A stretch of 64,000 nucleotides of DNA from Candidatus Pelagisphaera phototrophica (GCF_014529625.1 NZ_CP076039.1:1860001-1924000), one strand, 5' to 3'; shown: positions 25,227 through 35,021, counted from the stretch's first letter. Program-made: numbers and translations. The notes: a model not told the origin generated them from the sequence alone.

Positions 25227-26651
25227 ATGGGCAAAATTGCGCTTTTGGCGACACGCGATACTTCCGGGCTCGATTCGCTTTCACGTAAGCTAGGGGACCT
25301 GCATGGGTACCAGTTGCTTAAAGTGTCGTCTGTCATGCCGGAAGGGTTGAATCACTGCGAACCAGTCGATTTTAAACAGGCCAGAGAAAAGCTTCAGAAT
25401 GGCGAAGTTTCTCTGCTGGTCGCCAACTACTTTGATCCTGCAAATGTCGGCAGGGATTTCCTATCTTGGAAGACCGCACTACAAGCGTTTGATCATGAGA
25501 TCGCCGACCTCATTCGCTCGGCTGCCCAAACGCCTCATTCGACAACTGTCCTTGGAAATCCGGATCTTTATGCACTAGCGGCAGGGTATTTGGAGAAAGG
25601 CGATGGAGGTTTTTCCCCTGCTTTTCGGATGGAGCAAGCTTGCAACGCATTGCACGCGGTATCTCAGTTCGATGCCTCGGTAGCCCAGTATCTCGAAGCC
25701 CAAGGGGGCGAGGTCCCCGATATCGACGCGCTTAGCGGCTTACCAAGGACGGTAACCTTTTCCTGGAAGCGATCACATTCGCTTCCCGGTGGCGAGACCC
25801 CTCGCCAGAAAGCGGGCCTCTATGGATCGTATGCGAATCATTTCGAAACGGTTGCGGGGCCCGAAGTTGACTATCGGGCGGTGGTGGACAGTTCGCTGGC
25901 AGCCTACGCGATCGGCGAGTTTGAGAAGACGACCGCGCTTATTACGCAAAGGAGTGAACTGATGTCGGCGGCCAGTTCGGATGACTTGGGAACCGCAATT
26001 GAGCATGCAATCGAGGCGACTGAACCGGATCTAGCCGGTGCGACATTAGCGGTAAACGCATCACTGGAGGGAGCCGATATTGCTAAGATTGACTCCATTC
26101 GATTCGCGACTTTCGTTGCGCCGTCTTTTATCAATAGGGAAACGCTGGAGGGAATTCGATTGCTCGAATCTCGCGAAGGCCTCGGATATGAGGCTCTACA
26201 AGAATTGAGGTCGGTTGTTGGGGGAGTTTTGATCCAAGACCGAAATCGTTCGGCGGTGAATCCGTTTTCCTGGAGAATGCCGAGTGCCAACCAACCTCTC
26301 GTAACCGATTGGGAAACTATGATTTTCGGGGTGAGGATTTCGAGGCATCTAAGATCAACCTCTTGCTTGGCCGTAAAGGGTGAGCGGATCATTGCCCAGG
26401 CCTCCGGACTTTCGCATCAACGGAGATTTAGCCAGCGGTTACGTGAAGACGAAAAATCGCTAGGAGACTCTATCTTGGTGTTTGACGAGGATATCGAAGA
26501 TCCAGACCTCTTGTCCGAAGTCAAAGAGCTTGGTGTCACGGTCGTAGTTCATCCGGGAACTGCCAGCTCGCGAGAAGGAGAATTAGTGGACCGAGCGAAT
26601 CAACTCGGACTGGCATTGGTAGCAACTGGGGTTTCCTTCACTAATTTCTAA
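25227..26651 (+). CDS. PurH-like protein with altered active sites (pseudoenzyme candidate)
   Basis: This intact 474-residue frame follows the PurH (AICAR formyltransferase/IMP cyclohydrolase) fold from end to end. KIALLATRDTSGL stands for the family's ALISVSDKTG, FDHEIADLIRSAAQ for the IDIGGPxxIRAAAK block, GGETPRQKAGLYG (~188-200) for YGENPHQxAAxYG, GVLIQDR (~333-339) for VLVQDRD, and a tail ending VATGVSF. The catalytic Lys-His of the KHANPCG motif is replaced (TALITQRSE, ~236-244), and the SDAFFPF block reads DSILVFDED. It is ~40 residues shorter than PurH. Both activities look lost, yet the ORF is clean. Monocistronic; role unknown. Confidence 0.75.
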   Translation: MGKIALLATRDTSGLDSLSRKLGDLHGYQLLKVSSVMPEGLNHCEPVDFKQAREKLQNGEVSLLVANYFDPANVGRDFLSWKTALQAFDHEIADLIRSAAQTPHSTTVLGNPDLYALAAGYLEKGDGGFSPAFRMEQACNALHAVSQFDASVAQYLEAQGGEVPDIDALSGLPRTVTFSWKRSHSLPGGETPRQKAGLYGSYANHFETVAGPEVDYRAVVDSSLAAYAIGEFEKTTALITQRSELMSAASSDDLGTAIEHAIEATEPDLAGATLAVNASLEGADIAKIDSIRFATFVAPSFINRETLEGIRLLESREGLGYEALQELRSVVGGVLIQDRNRSAVNPFSWRMPSANQPLVTDWETMIFGVRISRHLRSTSCLAVKGERIIAQASGLSHQRRFSQRLREDEKSLGDSILVFDEDIEDPDLLSEVKELGVTVVVHPGTASSREGELVDRANQLGLALVATGVSFTNF

Positions 26652-26820
26652 TCAATGTGGCGGCCGATCTCGGTTTTTGCGTTGTGCTGGTGAGAGTCTC
26701 TACCTTCGTCCTTCGATGAAATACCTGGGCGTCAATCGGGGGTTGATTGATTCCAATGAATTCTATCTCTCTTCCCATTCCTAAATTGCCAAACGGGATT
26801 GGGTAGTTTTGGGTGTTATC

Positions 26821-28191
26821 ATGTTCGACCCTATCGAAAAACTTAAAGAGCATTTGCGACACGCAAGTGTTTCAACGGATTCGCAATTCAAGGAGGGTAT
26901 GGCCGCGTCCCAGAACTTTTTGACTGGTCTATTTTCGGAAATGGGGCTCAGTGTCGAAGTCGTGGATACGGATCTGCATCCGATCTTATTGGCCAAGAGG
27001 GAGGGGGACCTCAGTTGGCCGCACATCCTAATCTATGGCCACTACGACGTACAACCTGCGGATCCTATCGAGTTGTGGAATTCGGACCCTTTTGAACCAG
27101 TGGAGCGTGATGGAAGGATTTACGCTCGTGGAGCGGCCGATAACAAAGGACCGCAAATGGCTCATGTCGCAGCGGTTGCCGAGCTGCTGGAGGAAAATCC
27201 GAATCTGCCGTTGAGAATTTCCTTTCTGTTTGAGGGTGAGGAGGAAATCGGAAGTCCCAGTCTACTGCCGTTTCTCGAATCTCGAAAGGGGGAGCTTTCA
27301 CAGGCAGACCTTGTGCTTCTGTCAGACACCTTAAGCCCCAGTGCAGACCAGCTCGTGGTTACGGTAGGCCTAAGGGGCATTGTGGTCATGGATGTCGAAT
27401 TTACGGGTCCGAATAGCGATCTTCATTCGGGATTGCACGGAGGATCCGTTTATAACCCGGTTCAGGCGCTTTGTGAAGTTTGCGCTTCTTTGCATGACAG
27501 TGACAATCGAGTCACTGTACCTGGATTCTATGATGGAGTTACGGAAGTTGAGGAATGGGAACGTGAAGAGCTTGCTCAATTGGGCAGTGATGAAGAGGCT
27601 TACAAACAATTTGTCGGTGTAAAGGCCTTGCATTCACTGTCTGGTTACACCGCTCAAGAGTCAGTTCGCTATTTACCTACACTCGAGTTTAATGGGATTG
27701 GCGGCGGATACCAAGGAGAGGGAAGCAAGACCATTGTGCCTTCCAAGGCCATGACCAAGATTTCTTGCCGCCTTGTTGGAAACCAGGATCCAAAGAAAGT
27801 GGGAGATCTGGTTAGGCAGGCGATTTTGGACCGGACTCCTGAGGGGATTATGGCCAAAATCGACATGGGTCATCAAGGGGCCCCTTACTTGGTTGTTCCT
27901 CCTGGAAAACCGAATTCGCCGGACAATGCCCCGGTGCTCCTAACGAAAGCATTCGAAGCGGCTAAAGTGGCCATTTCGGAAGAGTTTCCCAAATCCGCAC
28001 TGTTCCTCCGAGAAGGGGGAAGCATCCCGATTATCGCAGACATTAAGACGACGCTCGGACTCGATAGTGTAATGATAGGGCTCTTCCTTCCAGAAGACAA
28101 TTTGCACGCTCCGAACGAGAGTATGAATATCGATGTCCTCAAGAAGGGAATACGCGTTTCGAAATCTATACTAAGATCCTTGGCGGGTTGA
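26821..28191 (+). CDS. M20-family dipeptidase / metallopeptidase
   Basis: A 456-residue cytosolic zinc peptidase of the M20 family (dipeptidase/carnosinase-like). Metal and catalytic motifs: YGHYDVQP (~82-89; His ligand and Asp), GAADNKGP (~112-119; bridging Asp), EGEEEIGS (~143-150; catalytic Glu-Glu), LLSDT (~169-173), and the late His in PEDNLHAPNES (~430-440). The domain inserted between them mediates dimerisation. I start it at the ATG at 26821 rather than the in-frame TTG at 26809. Confidence 0.94.
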   Translation: MFDPIEKLKEHLRHASVSTDSQFKEGMAASQNFLTGLFSEMGLSVEVVDTDLHPILLAKREGDLSWPHILIYGHYDVQPADPIELWNSDPFEPVERDGRIYARGAADNKGPQMAHVAAVAELLEENPNLPLRISFLFEGEEEIGSPSLLPFLESRKGELSQADLVLLSDTLSPSADQLVVTVGLRGIVVMDVEFTGPNSDLHSGLHGGSVYNPVQALCEVCASLHDSDNRVTVPGFYDGVTEVEEWEREELAQLGSDEEAYKQFVGVKALHSLSGYTAQESVRYLPTLEFNGIGGGYQGEGSKTIVPSKAMTKISCRLVGNQDPKKVGDLVRQAILDRTPEGIMAKIDMGHQGAPYLVVPPGKPNSPDNAPVLLTKAFEAAKVAISEEFPKSALFLREGGSIPIIADIKTTLGLDSVMIGLFLPEDNLHAPNESMNIDVLKKGIRVSKSILRSLAG

Positions 28192-28338
28192 GGCTCAATT
28201 GATTCTAGCAATTGCCTTAGGTTATTTCGTCACAGCCTGTACGGTGTAAATATTTTATACGAGTATAAGAATCACTTTGAACTTGGATGCTTAGTTATTT
28301 TCCATACATCGGGCTTGAGGTGGAGGAATGAGGTAAAG

Positions 28339-28830
28339 TTACTCACTTCTTGCTCTAAAGCGGACTTGAAGGTGAGTGAGGATTGCGTTGGAAATTTTCT
28401 TTTTCTGATAGTTACGGAGGATAGTGAGCCGCATCAGGTCACCGTTCCTCGATCGGGTCATGAGGGGACTTATCAGACGCGATAGGCACGCCATCCAAAA
28501 GGCTTTTCCATTTAAAGAGACGACCGGTCGTCCCACATACTATAGCCTGCTTTAGAAGGGATAATGAGTTCGTTTCGGTATCCGGCTAGGTGCCTTCTTC
28601 AGAATTTGACCAAAATTGCGTTCGGCAAAACAGGGGGGTGGACCGGAGTTGTTAGCCAGATCGAAATGAGTGATGCCCAGATCGAAGGCCGTGAAAATAA
28701 TCTCTCGATGATCATCAGTTGGAGCGTCCCCGCCAAAATTATGCCATAGCCCGAGCGATAGCTCGGGCAGGCGAATCCCGCTTTGGCCACAACGGCGGTA
28801 AGTCATGGATTCGTATCGACTGGAAGAAGG
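28339..28830 (-). pseudogene. Aldo/keto reductase N-terminal pseudogene
   Basis: Starting near 28827 the frame reads SRYESMTYRRCGQSGIRLPE then LSLGLWHNFGGD, the N-terminus of YghZ-type aldo/keto reductases, up to NFGQILKK. A frameshift at about 28600 moves the homology (HLAGYRNELIIPSKAGYSMW) into another frame, and multiple stops follow. The catalytic core and the C-terminal half are missing. An unrelated aldo/keto reductase C-terminus occurs at 45436-45762. Confidence 0.8.
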
Positions 28831-28911
28831 AAACTATGTAGACACATAACTGGCGGAACTAATTGAATACAGAACTTTTTGAATTTAAGGCAAAGTTCTG
28901 AGAGATTTACC

Positions 28912-30066
28912 TCAAAGGCATTCTTCCAATATTTCGCGAAGGTCCGCACTTTCGAGATCGATCGGATTCCCTTTCATACTGCTGGATTGGGTGGATTTTT
29001 TGACTGCCTCTGGGATCATCGCCTCGGTAAAGCCGAGTTCGCTAAGAGGTGCTAGGGGGAGATCTTTCAGGAGTGACTCTATCCAGGCAATTGCGTAGCT
29101 TCCTTTTGCGGTCGGGTTCCCGGTTAAAATCTGAGCGACTTGGTCGAATTTTCTAGAAGTCTCTCCGTCGGATTCCCGTCGCATTACGATATCATAATTC
29201 ATCCTTAAAACGGGAAGTAGCAAACTCGCGCAGAGCGCTCCGTGCGGGGCTTCGATCATTCCTCCAATAGGGCCTGCGAATCCATGGACTGCACCCAGTT
29301 TTGCGTTCGCGAGAGCGATGCCGCCACAAAGGCTAGCGACGCAGAGATCTGATTTGGCCGCCTTATCTAATTTTGGTTGGCAAGCAGCTCGAAGGGAAAG
29401 AGAAGCCCTTTGGAGCCCTTGGAGAGCAATTCCATCGCTCAATGGATTTGCGTCGCGTGAAAGATAGGCTTCCAAGCATTGAATGAAAGCGTCCATGCCT
29501 GTGTAGGCTGATATTTCTGGCGGGAGGTCGTAGGTGAGCTCCGGATCAACGACTGCCCATCGTGGAATCATATACGGACTGCGCAGGCTCACCTTAACGG
29601 CAGAGTCGGGGACACCGATTACGCTGTTTCGCGTTACTTCAGATCCGGTGCCAGCGGTTGTAGGGATCGCCATGTAGGGGATTGATGGATGCAAAAGCGG
29701 TTTTCCTTTCCCCACTATTTCAAGGTAGTCTAGTAGCTCACCATCGTTGTTGAGCAAGGCGGCGAGGGCTTTTCCAGTATCGATGACACTGCCTCCGCCA
29801 AGTCCAATGACCGTATCTGGCTGAAAAGTTCTCGCGTTCTTAAGTGCGTTAGAAATCAGGTAGGTTGTGGGTTCGGATGTAACTGGAAACAAGGCGGTTT
29901 CGATATCATTTTCGGCGAGCCTGCCCATTAGAAATTGATGCCTCGCAGGTGTTTTCCCGGTAAGGATAAACGCCCGCTTTGTGCTTTCGGGAAGGAAGTT
30001 GCACAGGTTCTTTGCAATGCCATCGCCTAAGTGAATCGAGTTCGCGGTCGAGAATGAAAAGTTCAT
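28912..30066 (-). CDS. Iron-containing alcohol dehydrogenase
   Basis: A 384-residue group III (Fe-dependent) alcohol dehydrogenase. NAD-binding GLGGGSVIDTGKA is at ~93-105, PTTAGTGSEVTRNSV at ~134-148, and the iron-ligand His residues lie in GAVHGFAGPIGGMIEAPHGA (~257-276). It reduces or oxidises small aldehydes and alcohols with NAD(P). It lies 105 bp upstream of, and on the same strand as, a HAD phosphatase whose transcript ends towards it, so the two may be co-transcribed. Confidence 0.95.
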   Translation of the reverse strand: MNFSFSTANSIHLGDGIAKNLCNFLPESTKRAFILTGKTPARHQFLMGRLAENDIETALFPVTSEPTTYLISNALKNARTFQPDTVIGLGGGSVIDTGKALAALLNNDGELLDYLEIVGKGKPLLHPSIPYMAIPTTAGTGSEVTRNSVIGVPDSAVKVSLRSPYMIPRWAVVDPELTYDLPPEISAYTGMDAFIQCLEAYLSRDANPLSDGIALQGLQRASLSLRAACQPKLDKAAKSDLCVASLCGGIALANAKLGAVHGFAGPIGGMIEAPHGALCASLLLPVLRMNYDIVMRRESDGETSRKFDQVAQILTGNPTAKGSYAIAWIESLLKDLPLAPLSELGFTEAMIPEAVKKSTQSSSMKGNPIDLESADLREILEECL

Positions 30067-30150
30067 TGTGAAAATTCAGGGCCTGATTGAGAGGCGGTGC
30101 AATCCTTCAATGTAGCGGGACTAGCGAGATTTCTTAATGGGAGGTATTGA

Positions 30151-30807
30151 TTAGCCAAACCACTCTTGAAACTTTTCTGGGCCTCGCTCTAAGGACTCCC
30201 AGATCTCGTGAGCAAGGCCTCTGCTCTCGTCGTTGTGGGTGGCGAGATCGGGAACGAGTATCACGCGAGCTCCCGAAGCGGCCGCGGCGTGGATACCGTG
30301 ACGTGAATCCTCAAAGGCAAGGCAGTCTGACGGGTCGACTCCCATCTGTTCTGCGGCAGTAATGAAAATTTCGGGATGAGGTTTTCCGTTTGTAACTTGG
30401 TCTCCGCTGACGATAGAGTGAAAGTGGCAGATCAGATCGTGGTGCCCGAGCTTCTTTTGCGCGAGCGACTGTCTGGACGAAGTGGCGACACTTTGAGGAA
30501 TTCCCTCGTTGGACAGCCATTCGATGCAAATGCGGGCCCCTTGGTGCATTGGAACGCCGTGCGCGATTTTCTGGTGGTAGATCTTATCAGACTTCGCGAC
30601 TAGCTCCGGGACATCGACTTGGTCGCCAATTGCTTGGTGGAGAGCTTCGCGGAAGCTGGATTCGTTCATTCCGATGATCCTTCTGAACTCGACTACGTCG
30701 ATTTCGAGGCCCAATTCCTGAGAGGCTTGGAGCCATGACTCGTGCGAAATTCGCTCGGTATCAAGAAGAAGGCCATCCATATCCCAGATCACTGCTTTGA
30801 ATCTCAC
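30151..30807 (-). CDS. HAD-family phosphatase (beta-phosphoglucomutase-like)
   Basis: A 218-residue HAD subfamily IA enzyme. Motif I is WDMDGLLLDTE (~8-18) with nucleophile Asp and acid/base Asp. Motif II is the Ser in VATSSRQ (~112-118), motif III the Lys in NGKPHPEIF (~140-148), motif IV EDSRHGIHAAAASG (~165-178). The alpha-helical C1 cap and GxP pattern match phosphoglucomutase or sugar-phosphatase members. The substrate is a small phosphorylated metabolite of unknown identity. Confidence 0.93.
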   Translation of the reverse strand: MRFKAVIWDMDGLLLDTERISHESWLQASQELGLEIDVVEFRRIIGMNESSFREALHQAIGDQVDVPELVAKSDKIYHQKIAHGVPMHQGARICIEWLSNEGIPQSVATSSRQSLAQKKLGHHDLICHFHSIVSGDQVTNGKPHPEIFITAAEQMGVDPSDCLAFEDSRHGIHAAAASGARVILVPDLATHNDESRGLAHEIWESLERGPEKFQEWFG

Positions 30808-30888
30808 ACTTAGAATAGGTCAAAAAAACCGCCGAGGAAGCAACAGTTATCGTGACCTAGTGGAGTAAATCCGATTTCATTGATTCTC

Positions 30889-31060
30889 ATGAAAAGACCA
30901 TCTCGCAGACTCTGGATTCTCCTTTTGGTGATTGGCGATGTTCTTTTACATGCTCTATCTGCCAGTCGGGGTGTATCCCGTTCGGGAAAATACGAATACG
31001 GGCCACCTATCTAATCCACTTGATGGAAAACGAATTTTTAGTATCTTATTTCGTACATTT
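30889..31060 (+). pseudogene. Unrecognised N-terminal fragment with frameshift
   Basis: ATG at 30889 gives MKRPSRRLWILLLVIG, a typical signal or membrane anchor. Near 30935 the protein-like reading shifts by one base to AMFFYMLYLPVGVYPVREN followed by TGHLSNPLDGK and runs into the sulfatase frame. This looks like the 5' end of a lost gene. It would otherwise add an implausible 43-residue extension to the sulfatase. Confidence 0.35.
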
Positions 31061-32605
31061 ATGATAACTCGAATTAAGGGCCCTTTCTCAATTGGAAATC
31101 GCGTTTGGCGAATAGGCAGCACCGCATGGTACCTTTTGGCTGGATTGATGCTTCAGTCATTGAACGCCCAGGACTCCCGATCACCTGGGGTGAGCTCGTC
31201 GAAACCCAACATCGTCTGGATTATCGTGGACGATATGTCGGCGAACCTTTCCTGCTATGGAGAGACGTTGATCGAGACGCCGCATCTCGATCAGTTAGCG
31301 TCGAGCGGGATTAAGTTTACCCAAGCCTTTGTGACCGCCCCGGTATGCTCGACCAATCGCTCGGCATTCATCACCGGAATGTACCAGACCACAATTGGTT
31401 CGCATCATCATCGCAGCGGACGTGGAGAAATCAAAATCCGCTTGCCCGAAGGCATTCGTCCCATTCCGGAATACTTTCAAGAGGCGGGCTATTACACAGC
31501 GATAACGGGCTGGCCGAACAAAGACCGGTCGAACAACGGTAAAACCGACTACAACTTTGAATGGGATCGTTCCATATATGACGGTCCGGACTGGAGCAAG
31601 CGCAAGCCGGGCCAGCCGTTCTTCGCTCAGATCCAGCTCCGAGGTGGGAAACACCGGGGAGGGGATATCGAAGCTTCGAGAAGATTCGTTCAGAGAATAA
31701 AAGAAGAGTTTGGGTCCGTGACTGATCCCAAGGATGTAACGTTGCCTCCTTACTATCCCAATGATCAGGTACTTTTAGAAGACTGGGCTGCTTATTTGGA
31801 TACAGTGAGACTGACCGATAAGTTTGTTGGTGATGTCATTGCTCGGTTGAAGGGAGAAGGGGACTTCGAAAACACGGTTGTGCTTTTTATGACGGACCAC
31901 GGAATTAGTCACGCTCGTGGTAAACAGTTCCTATATGAGGAGGGGATTCATGTTCCTCTAATTGTTAGCGGACCTGGGCTTGCGGCCGGTGCAGTTCGAA
32001 CCGATTTGGTCGAGCATATTGATATCGCAGCCTTGTCTTTGGGACTGGCGAATATAGAAATTCCGGGACACATGCAGGCCAAGAATATCCTGAGCGAAGA
32101 TTACATTGAGAGGACTGCGATTTTCTCCGCTCGCGATCGTTGTGATGAAACGGTGGAGCACATGCGTTGCATCCGGACGGACCGCTACAAGTATATTCGG
32201 AACTTTCTTCCCAACCGTCCTCATATGCAGCCGAACCGATATAAGGATGGGAAATCGATTATCAAAGTACTGCGTGAGGCTAACGAGGCAGGCATGCTTA
32301 ACGAAGTTCAGGCACGTATTTTCGAATCAACTCGACCGAAAGAAGAATTGTACGATCTCCAAAACGATCCTTTTGAAATTCACAACCTAGCAGATGACCC
32401 GAAGCATCGGAAACGTTTAAAGGACCTGCGAAGTCGACTGGATAGCTGGATTAAAGCTACAGGTGATCGAGGACCGGAGCCGGTGGGAATGTATGATAGC
32501 GATATGGCGGTCTATTTGCAATCGCGAGGAAGCGATCCTAAACAGTTGCAGGTGTTGGCTGGAAATATCAAGCAGATGAAAGACTGGGCTGCTGCAGGGA
32601 AGTAG
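31061..32605 (+). CDS. Sulfatase (family S1) with CSTNR motif
   Basis: A 514-residue protein from the ATG at 31061, with signal peptide ending near LNAQ. WIIVDDMSANLSCYG is at ~53-67. The formylglycine position reads C-S-T-N-R-S (Cys ~96) followed by FITGMYQTTIGSHHHR, so the usual Pro/Ala of CxP/AxR is Thr. GWPNKD replaces the GKWHLG-type motif, and MTDHGISHARGKQFLYEEG is the second metal and sulfate-binding block. It belongs to the MYQTxIGxHxHR branch of heparan-sulfamidase-like S1 enzymes. It is followed by a DUF1080 lipoprotein (52 bp) and an MFS transporter, a likely polysaccharide-use operon. Confidence 0.9.
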   Translation: MITRIKGPFSIGNRVWRIGSTAWYLLAGLMLQSLNAQDSRSPGVSSSKPNIVWIIVDDMSANLSCYGETLIETPHLDQLASSGIKFTQAFVTAPVCSTNRSAFITGMYQTTIGSHHHRSGRGEIKIRLPEGIRPIPEYFQEAGYYTAITGWPNKDRSNNGKTDYNFEWDRSIYDGPDWSKRKPGQPFFAQIQLRGGKHRGGDIEASRRFVQRIKEEFGSVTDPKDVTLPPYYPNDQVLLEDWAAYLDTVRLTDKFVGDVIARLKGEGDFENTVVLFMTDHGISHARGKQFLYEEGIHVPLIVSGPGLAAGAVRTDLVEHIDIAALSLGLANIEIPGHMQAKNILSEDYIERTAIFSARDRCDETVEHMRCIRTDRYKYIRNFLPNRPHMQPNRYKDGKSIIKVLREANEAGMLNEVQARIFESTRPKEELYDLQNDPFEIHNLADDPKHRKRLKDLRSRLDSWIKATGDRGPEPVGMYDSDMAVYLQSRGSDPKQLQVLAGNIKQMKDWAAAGK

Positions 32606-32657
32606 CTCTGGTATTCAATCGCTCCCGCTATCAGCGGACTAGGAGAAAACTCCCATT

Positions 32658-33275
32658 ATGAATAAAATTTTCAGCTTTGTGATCGTACTCGCAACGAGTG
32701 CGCTTTTGTGTAGTTGCTCTAACTCGGGAAAGGTCGTTTCCCTCTTTGACGGAAAGAGTCTGGCTAATTGGGAGATTCAGAGTGGCGGGAGATTTTCAGC
32801 GGAAAATGGAGTGCTAAAAGTAGACAAAGGGGTGGGCTGGCTCCGTTCCGTGGATACGTTCGCCGACTATACTCTGACCATCGAATTTCGGTTCCTTGAA
32901 AAGGGTTCGAACAGTGGCATCTTTGTTCGTACAGGTCCGACTAGCAAAGATGATGAGAGCGGTTGGCCGGACAACGGGTACCAAGTGCAGTGTATGGACA
33001 CGCTGGATGGAACCTATCCCTTGGCGACGATGATTCCTTACGGTGCGCCGCCTTTCGATCACGAGTCGGATCTCGATGCCTTGCGCAAAGCGTATAAGCC
33101 TGCGGGTGAGTGGCATACTTATGAGATAACCTGTAGCGGAGAGGAAATGTCGATTTCGCTTAATGGCTCGCTCATTACAACTTGTACCAGTATTAAGAAT
33201 CTCTCGGGTCACATTGGAATTCAGTGTGAGCCGGGGTTACTCGAGTTTCGGAAAATCGAAGTGGACGTTTTTTGA
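32658..33275 (+). CDS. DUF1080 (3-keto-disaccharide hydrolase-type) lipoprotein
   Basis: A 205-residue protein with a lipoprotein signal (SALLCSCS, lipobox Cys ~19-21) preceded by AGGAGAAA at 32641. The DUF1080 concanavalin-like fold is evident from VVSLFDGKSLANWEI (~27-41), LTIEFRFLEKGSNSGIFVRT (~73-92), GWPDNGYQVQCMD and GEWHTYEITCSG (~149-160), ending GHIGIQCE-x-LEFRKIEV. Members bind or cleave glycans, some acting on 3-keto-glycosides. It lies between the sulfatase and the MFS gene on the same strand. Confidence 0.93.
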   Translation: MNKIFSFVIVLATSALLCSCSNSGKVVSLFDGKSLANWEIQSGGRFSAENGVLKVDKGVGWLRSVDTFADYTLTIEFRFLEKGSNSGIFVRTGPTSKDDESGWPDNGYQVQCMDTLDGTYPLATMIPYGAPPFDHESDLDALRKAYKPAGEWHTYEITCSGEEMSISLNGSLITTCTSIKNLSGHIGIQCEPGLLEFRKIEVDVF

Positions 33276-33395
33276 AGATTAAGAAGCCTCGCAGTAGATT
33301 TTAGGAATTAGTTGAAAAGACTTTGATAGTCCTTGGTCTTTGACTCGCGTCTCAGGGTCAATCGGTCTTCTTCTTCTCCATAGAATCCAGTCTTG

Positions 33396-34754
33396 ATGCT
33401 AAAACTACTCGCTCCAAACGTACCATTCCGACCCTCAGGGCTACCGTTTCACTACGGGTGGGTAATTGCCGTGGCAGCGGCCACGGGGATGGTCGCGAGT
33501 ATTCCCGGGCAGACCATCGGAATTAATGTATTCAACGATGAGCTGATAGTGGCCTTGGGCTTGACCCGGTCACAGGTGGCTTTGGCCTACTTTATCGGCA
33601 CGGCATTGAGTGGCACATTAATCTTCTGGGCGGGCAAGGTCTACGATATATTCGGATCGCGGCAATTGATTGTTGGGGCGAGTTTCAGTCTAGGAGTTTC
33701 GCTACTGTATTTGAGCGTAGTGGATTGGATCCCGGTTAAGCTTTCCGCGTTGGTAGGCTTGGAAACAGTTCCTAAGTGGATGCTGGTCACTAGCCTAACC
33801 GTGGGTTTCTTTCTGATTCGATTTACTGGCCAAGGCTTCGTTGCGATGGCGGGGCGAAACATGGTGGCCAAGTGGTGGAAGTATCACCGGGGTAAGGTAC
33901 TGCCATTTAGTGGAATTGGAGTGAGCGTTTGCTTTTCGCTGTCTCCCATAGTATTCTATGACTTGATACAATCGACGGGCTGGCGGACCGCCTGGCAAAT
34001 TTTAGGATTGGCGACTGGAGTCGGGTTTGCTCTGTATGGGTGGCTCGTCTTCCGGGACAACCCACAGGAATGTGGTTTGAGTGTAGATGCGGGAATCCGG
34101 CCGGGAGAATCGCAGAAAGACGATCCAGAGTTTTCTGTTGTCAAAGACCTAACCCGAGGAGAAGCGGTTCGAACGTTTTCGTTCTGGGTTTTCACTGGAA
34201 TCTTTGCCCTCCAAGCATTGCAAATTACCGCTTACGTTTTCCACGTATTGGATCTGGGCAAGCAACTCGGCCTGACTTCCGACATCATTTTGGGACTTTT
34301 CTTTCCGAGCGCGCTGATTGGAGGAGGCATCAGTGTCTTTGTGGGCTGGTTCAGTGATCGCTTTCGCCTGAAGTATTTCGCTGCTCTAATGGCCTCAGGG
34401 ATCGGACTGTCTTCATTCTCGCTTCTTACTCGAATTGACGGTCTGTTAATACCAATGCTCGTGGCAGGTCTGAGTATCACAAGTGGCTGCTTTGGACCCA
34501 TATCGGGAGCGTTTTCGGCCCGCTATTTTGGGATTAAACATATAGGAGCGATTAGTGGGGTTTTTATGTCTACTATGATTGTGGGAAGTTCGGTTGGGCC
34601 GCTCTTATTCAGTCTGGTGAGAGACCTCACGGGTTCTTACATTCCCGCTTTTGGTGGGACATTTACGCTTTCGATCTGCTTTGTCGTGGCTTCCTTTTGG
34701 GCCAATAATCCGCAACGGAAAATTAAGGCGGAAATGGAGAAGGCTGTGGATTAG
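33396..34754 (+). CDS. MFS transporter (OFA-like)
   Basis: A 452-residue polytopic protein from the ATG at 33396, with twelve predicted hydrophobic segments. The first, YGWVIAVAAATGMVASIPGQ, and the loop WAGKVYDIFGSRQ (MFS signature A, after TM2) are typical of the oxalate/formate antiporter branch (MCT-like) that exports or imports carboxylates. FVGWFSDRFRLKYF repeats the signature in the second half. It is third in line after the sulfatase and DUF1080 genes, so uptake of a released sugar acid is plausible. Confidence 0.93.
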   Translation: MLKLLAPNVPFRPSGLPFHYGWVIAVAAATGMVASIPGQTIGINVFNDELIVALGLTRSQVALAYFIGTALSGTLIFWAGKVYDIFGSRQLIVGASFSLGVSLLYLSVVDWIPVKLSALVGLETVPKWMLVTSLTVGFFLIRFTGQGFVAMAGRNMVAKWWKYHRGKVLPFSGIGVSVCFSLSPIVFYDLIQSTGWRTAWQILGLATGVGFALYGWLVFRDNPQECGLSVDAGIRPGESQKDDPEFSVVKDLTRGEAVRTFSFWVFTGIFALQALQITAYVFHVLDLGKQLGLTSDIILGLFFPSALIGGGISVFVGWFSDRFRLKYFAALMASGIGLSSFSLLTRIDGLLIPMLVAGLSITSGCFGPISGAFSARYFGIKHIGAISGVFMSTMIVGSSVGPLLFSLVRDLTGSYIPAFGGTFTLSICFVVASFWANNPQRKIKAEMEKAVD

Positions 34755-35021
34755 CGACAAGAGGTACAAAACGAGCGGCTCCCTGAGAGATTTACTTTGC
34801 CCTCTCCGCGGGGTGAGCAGGATGGTGTTGATGTATGCACCGCGCGAGCTCTGGCCCTACGGAGAGATTCGCTTGTTTTTAGGCGCAAATGGTCGGTGAG
34901 GAGTTGCTCAGCGATTGCCTAGCAGGGATTAGGCAACTATATGTAGTTTTACATAGCCATTAGCGTACTTAACAACGTGATCAACAAGGGGAAAAGATTC
35001 CCCAATAGGGATGCTGTTGAT

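Noticed and set aside
28747-28764. Perfect palindrome CCCGAGC-GATA-GCTCGGG
   Set aside because: It falls on the LPELSLGL codons of the aldo/keto reductase pseudogene and has no T-tract, so coding coincidence explains it better than a terminator or operator.
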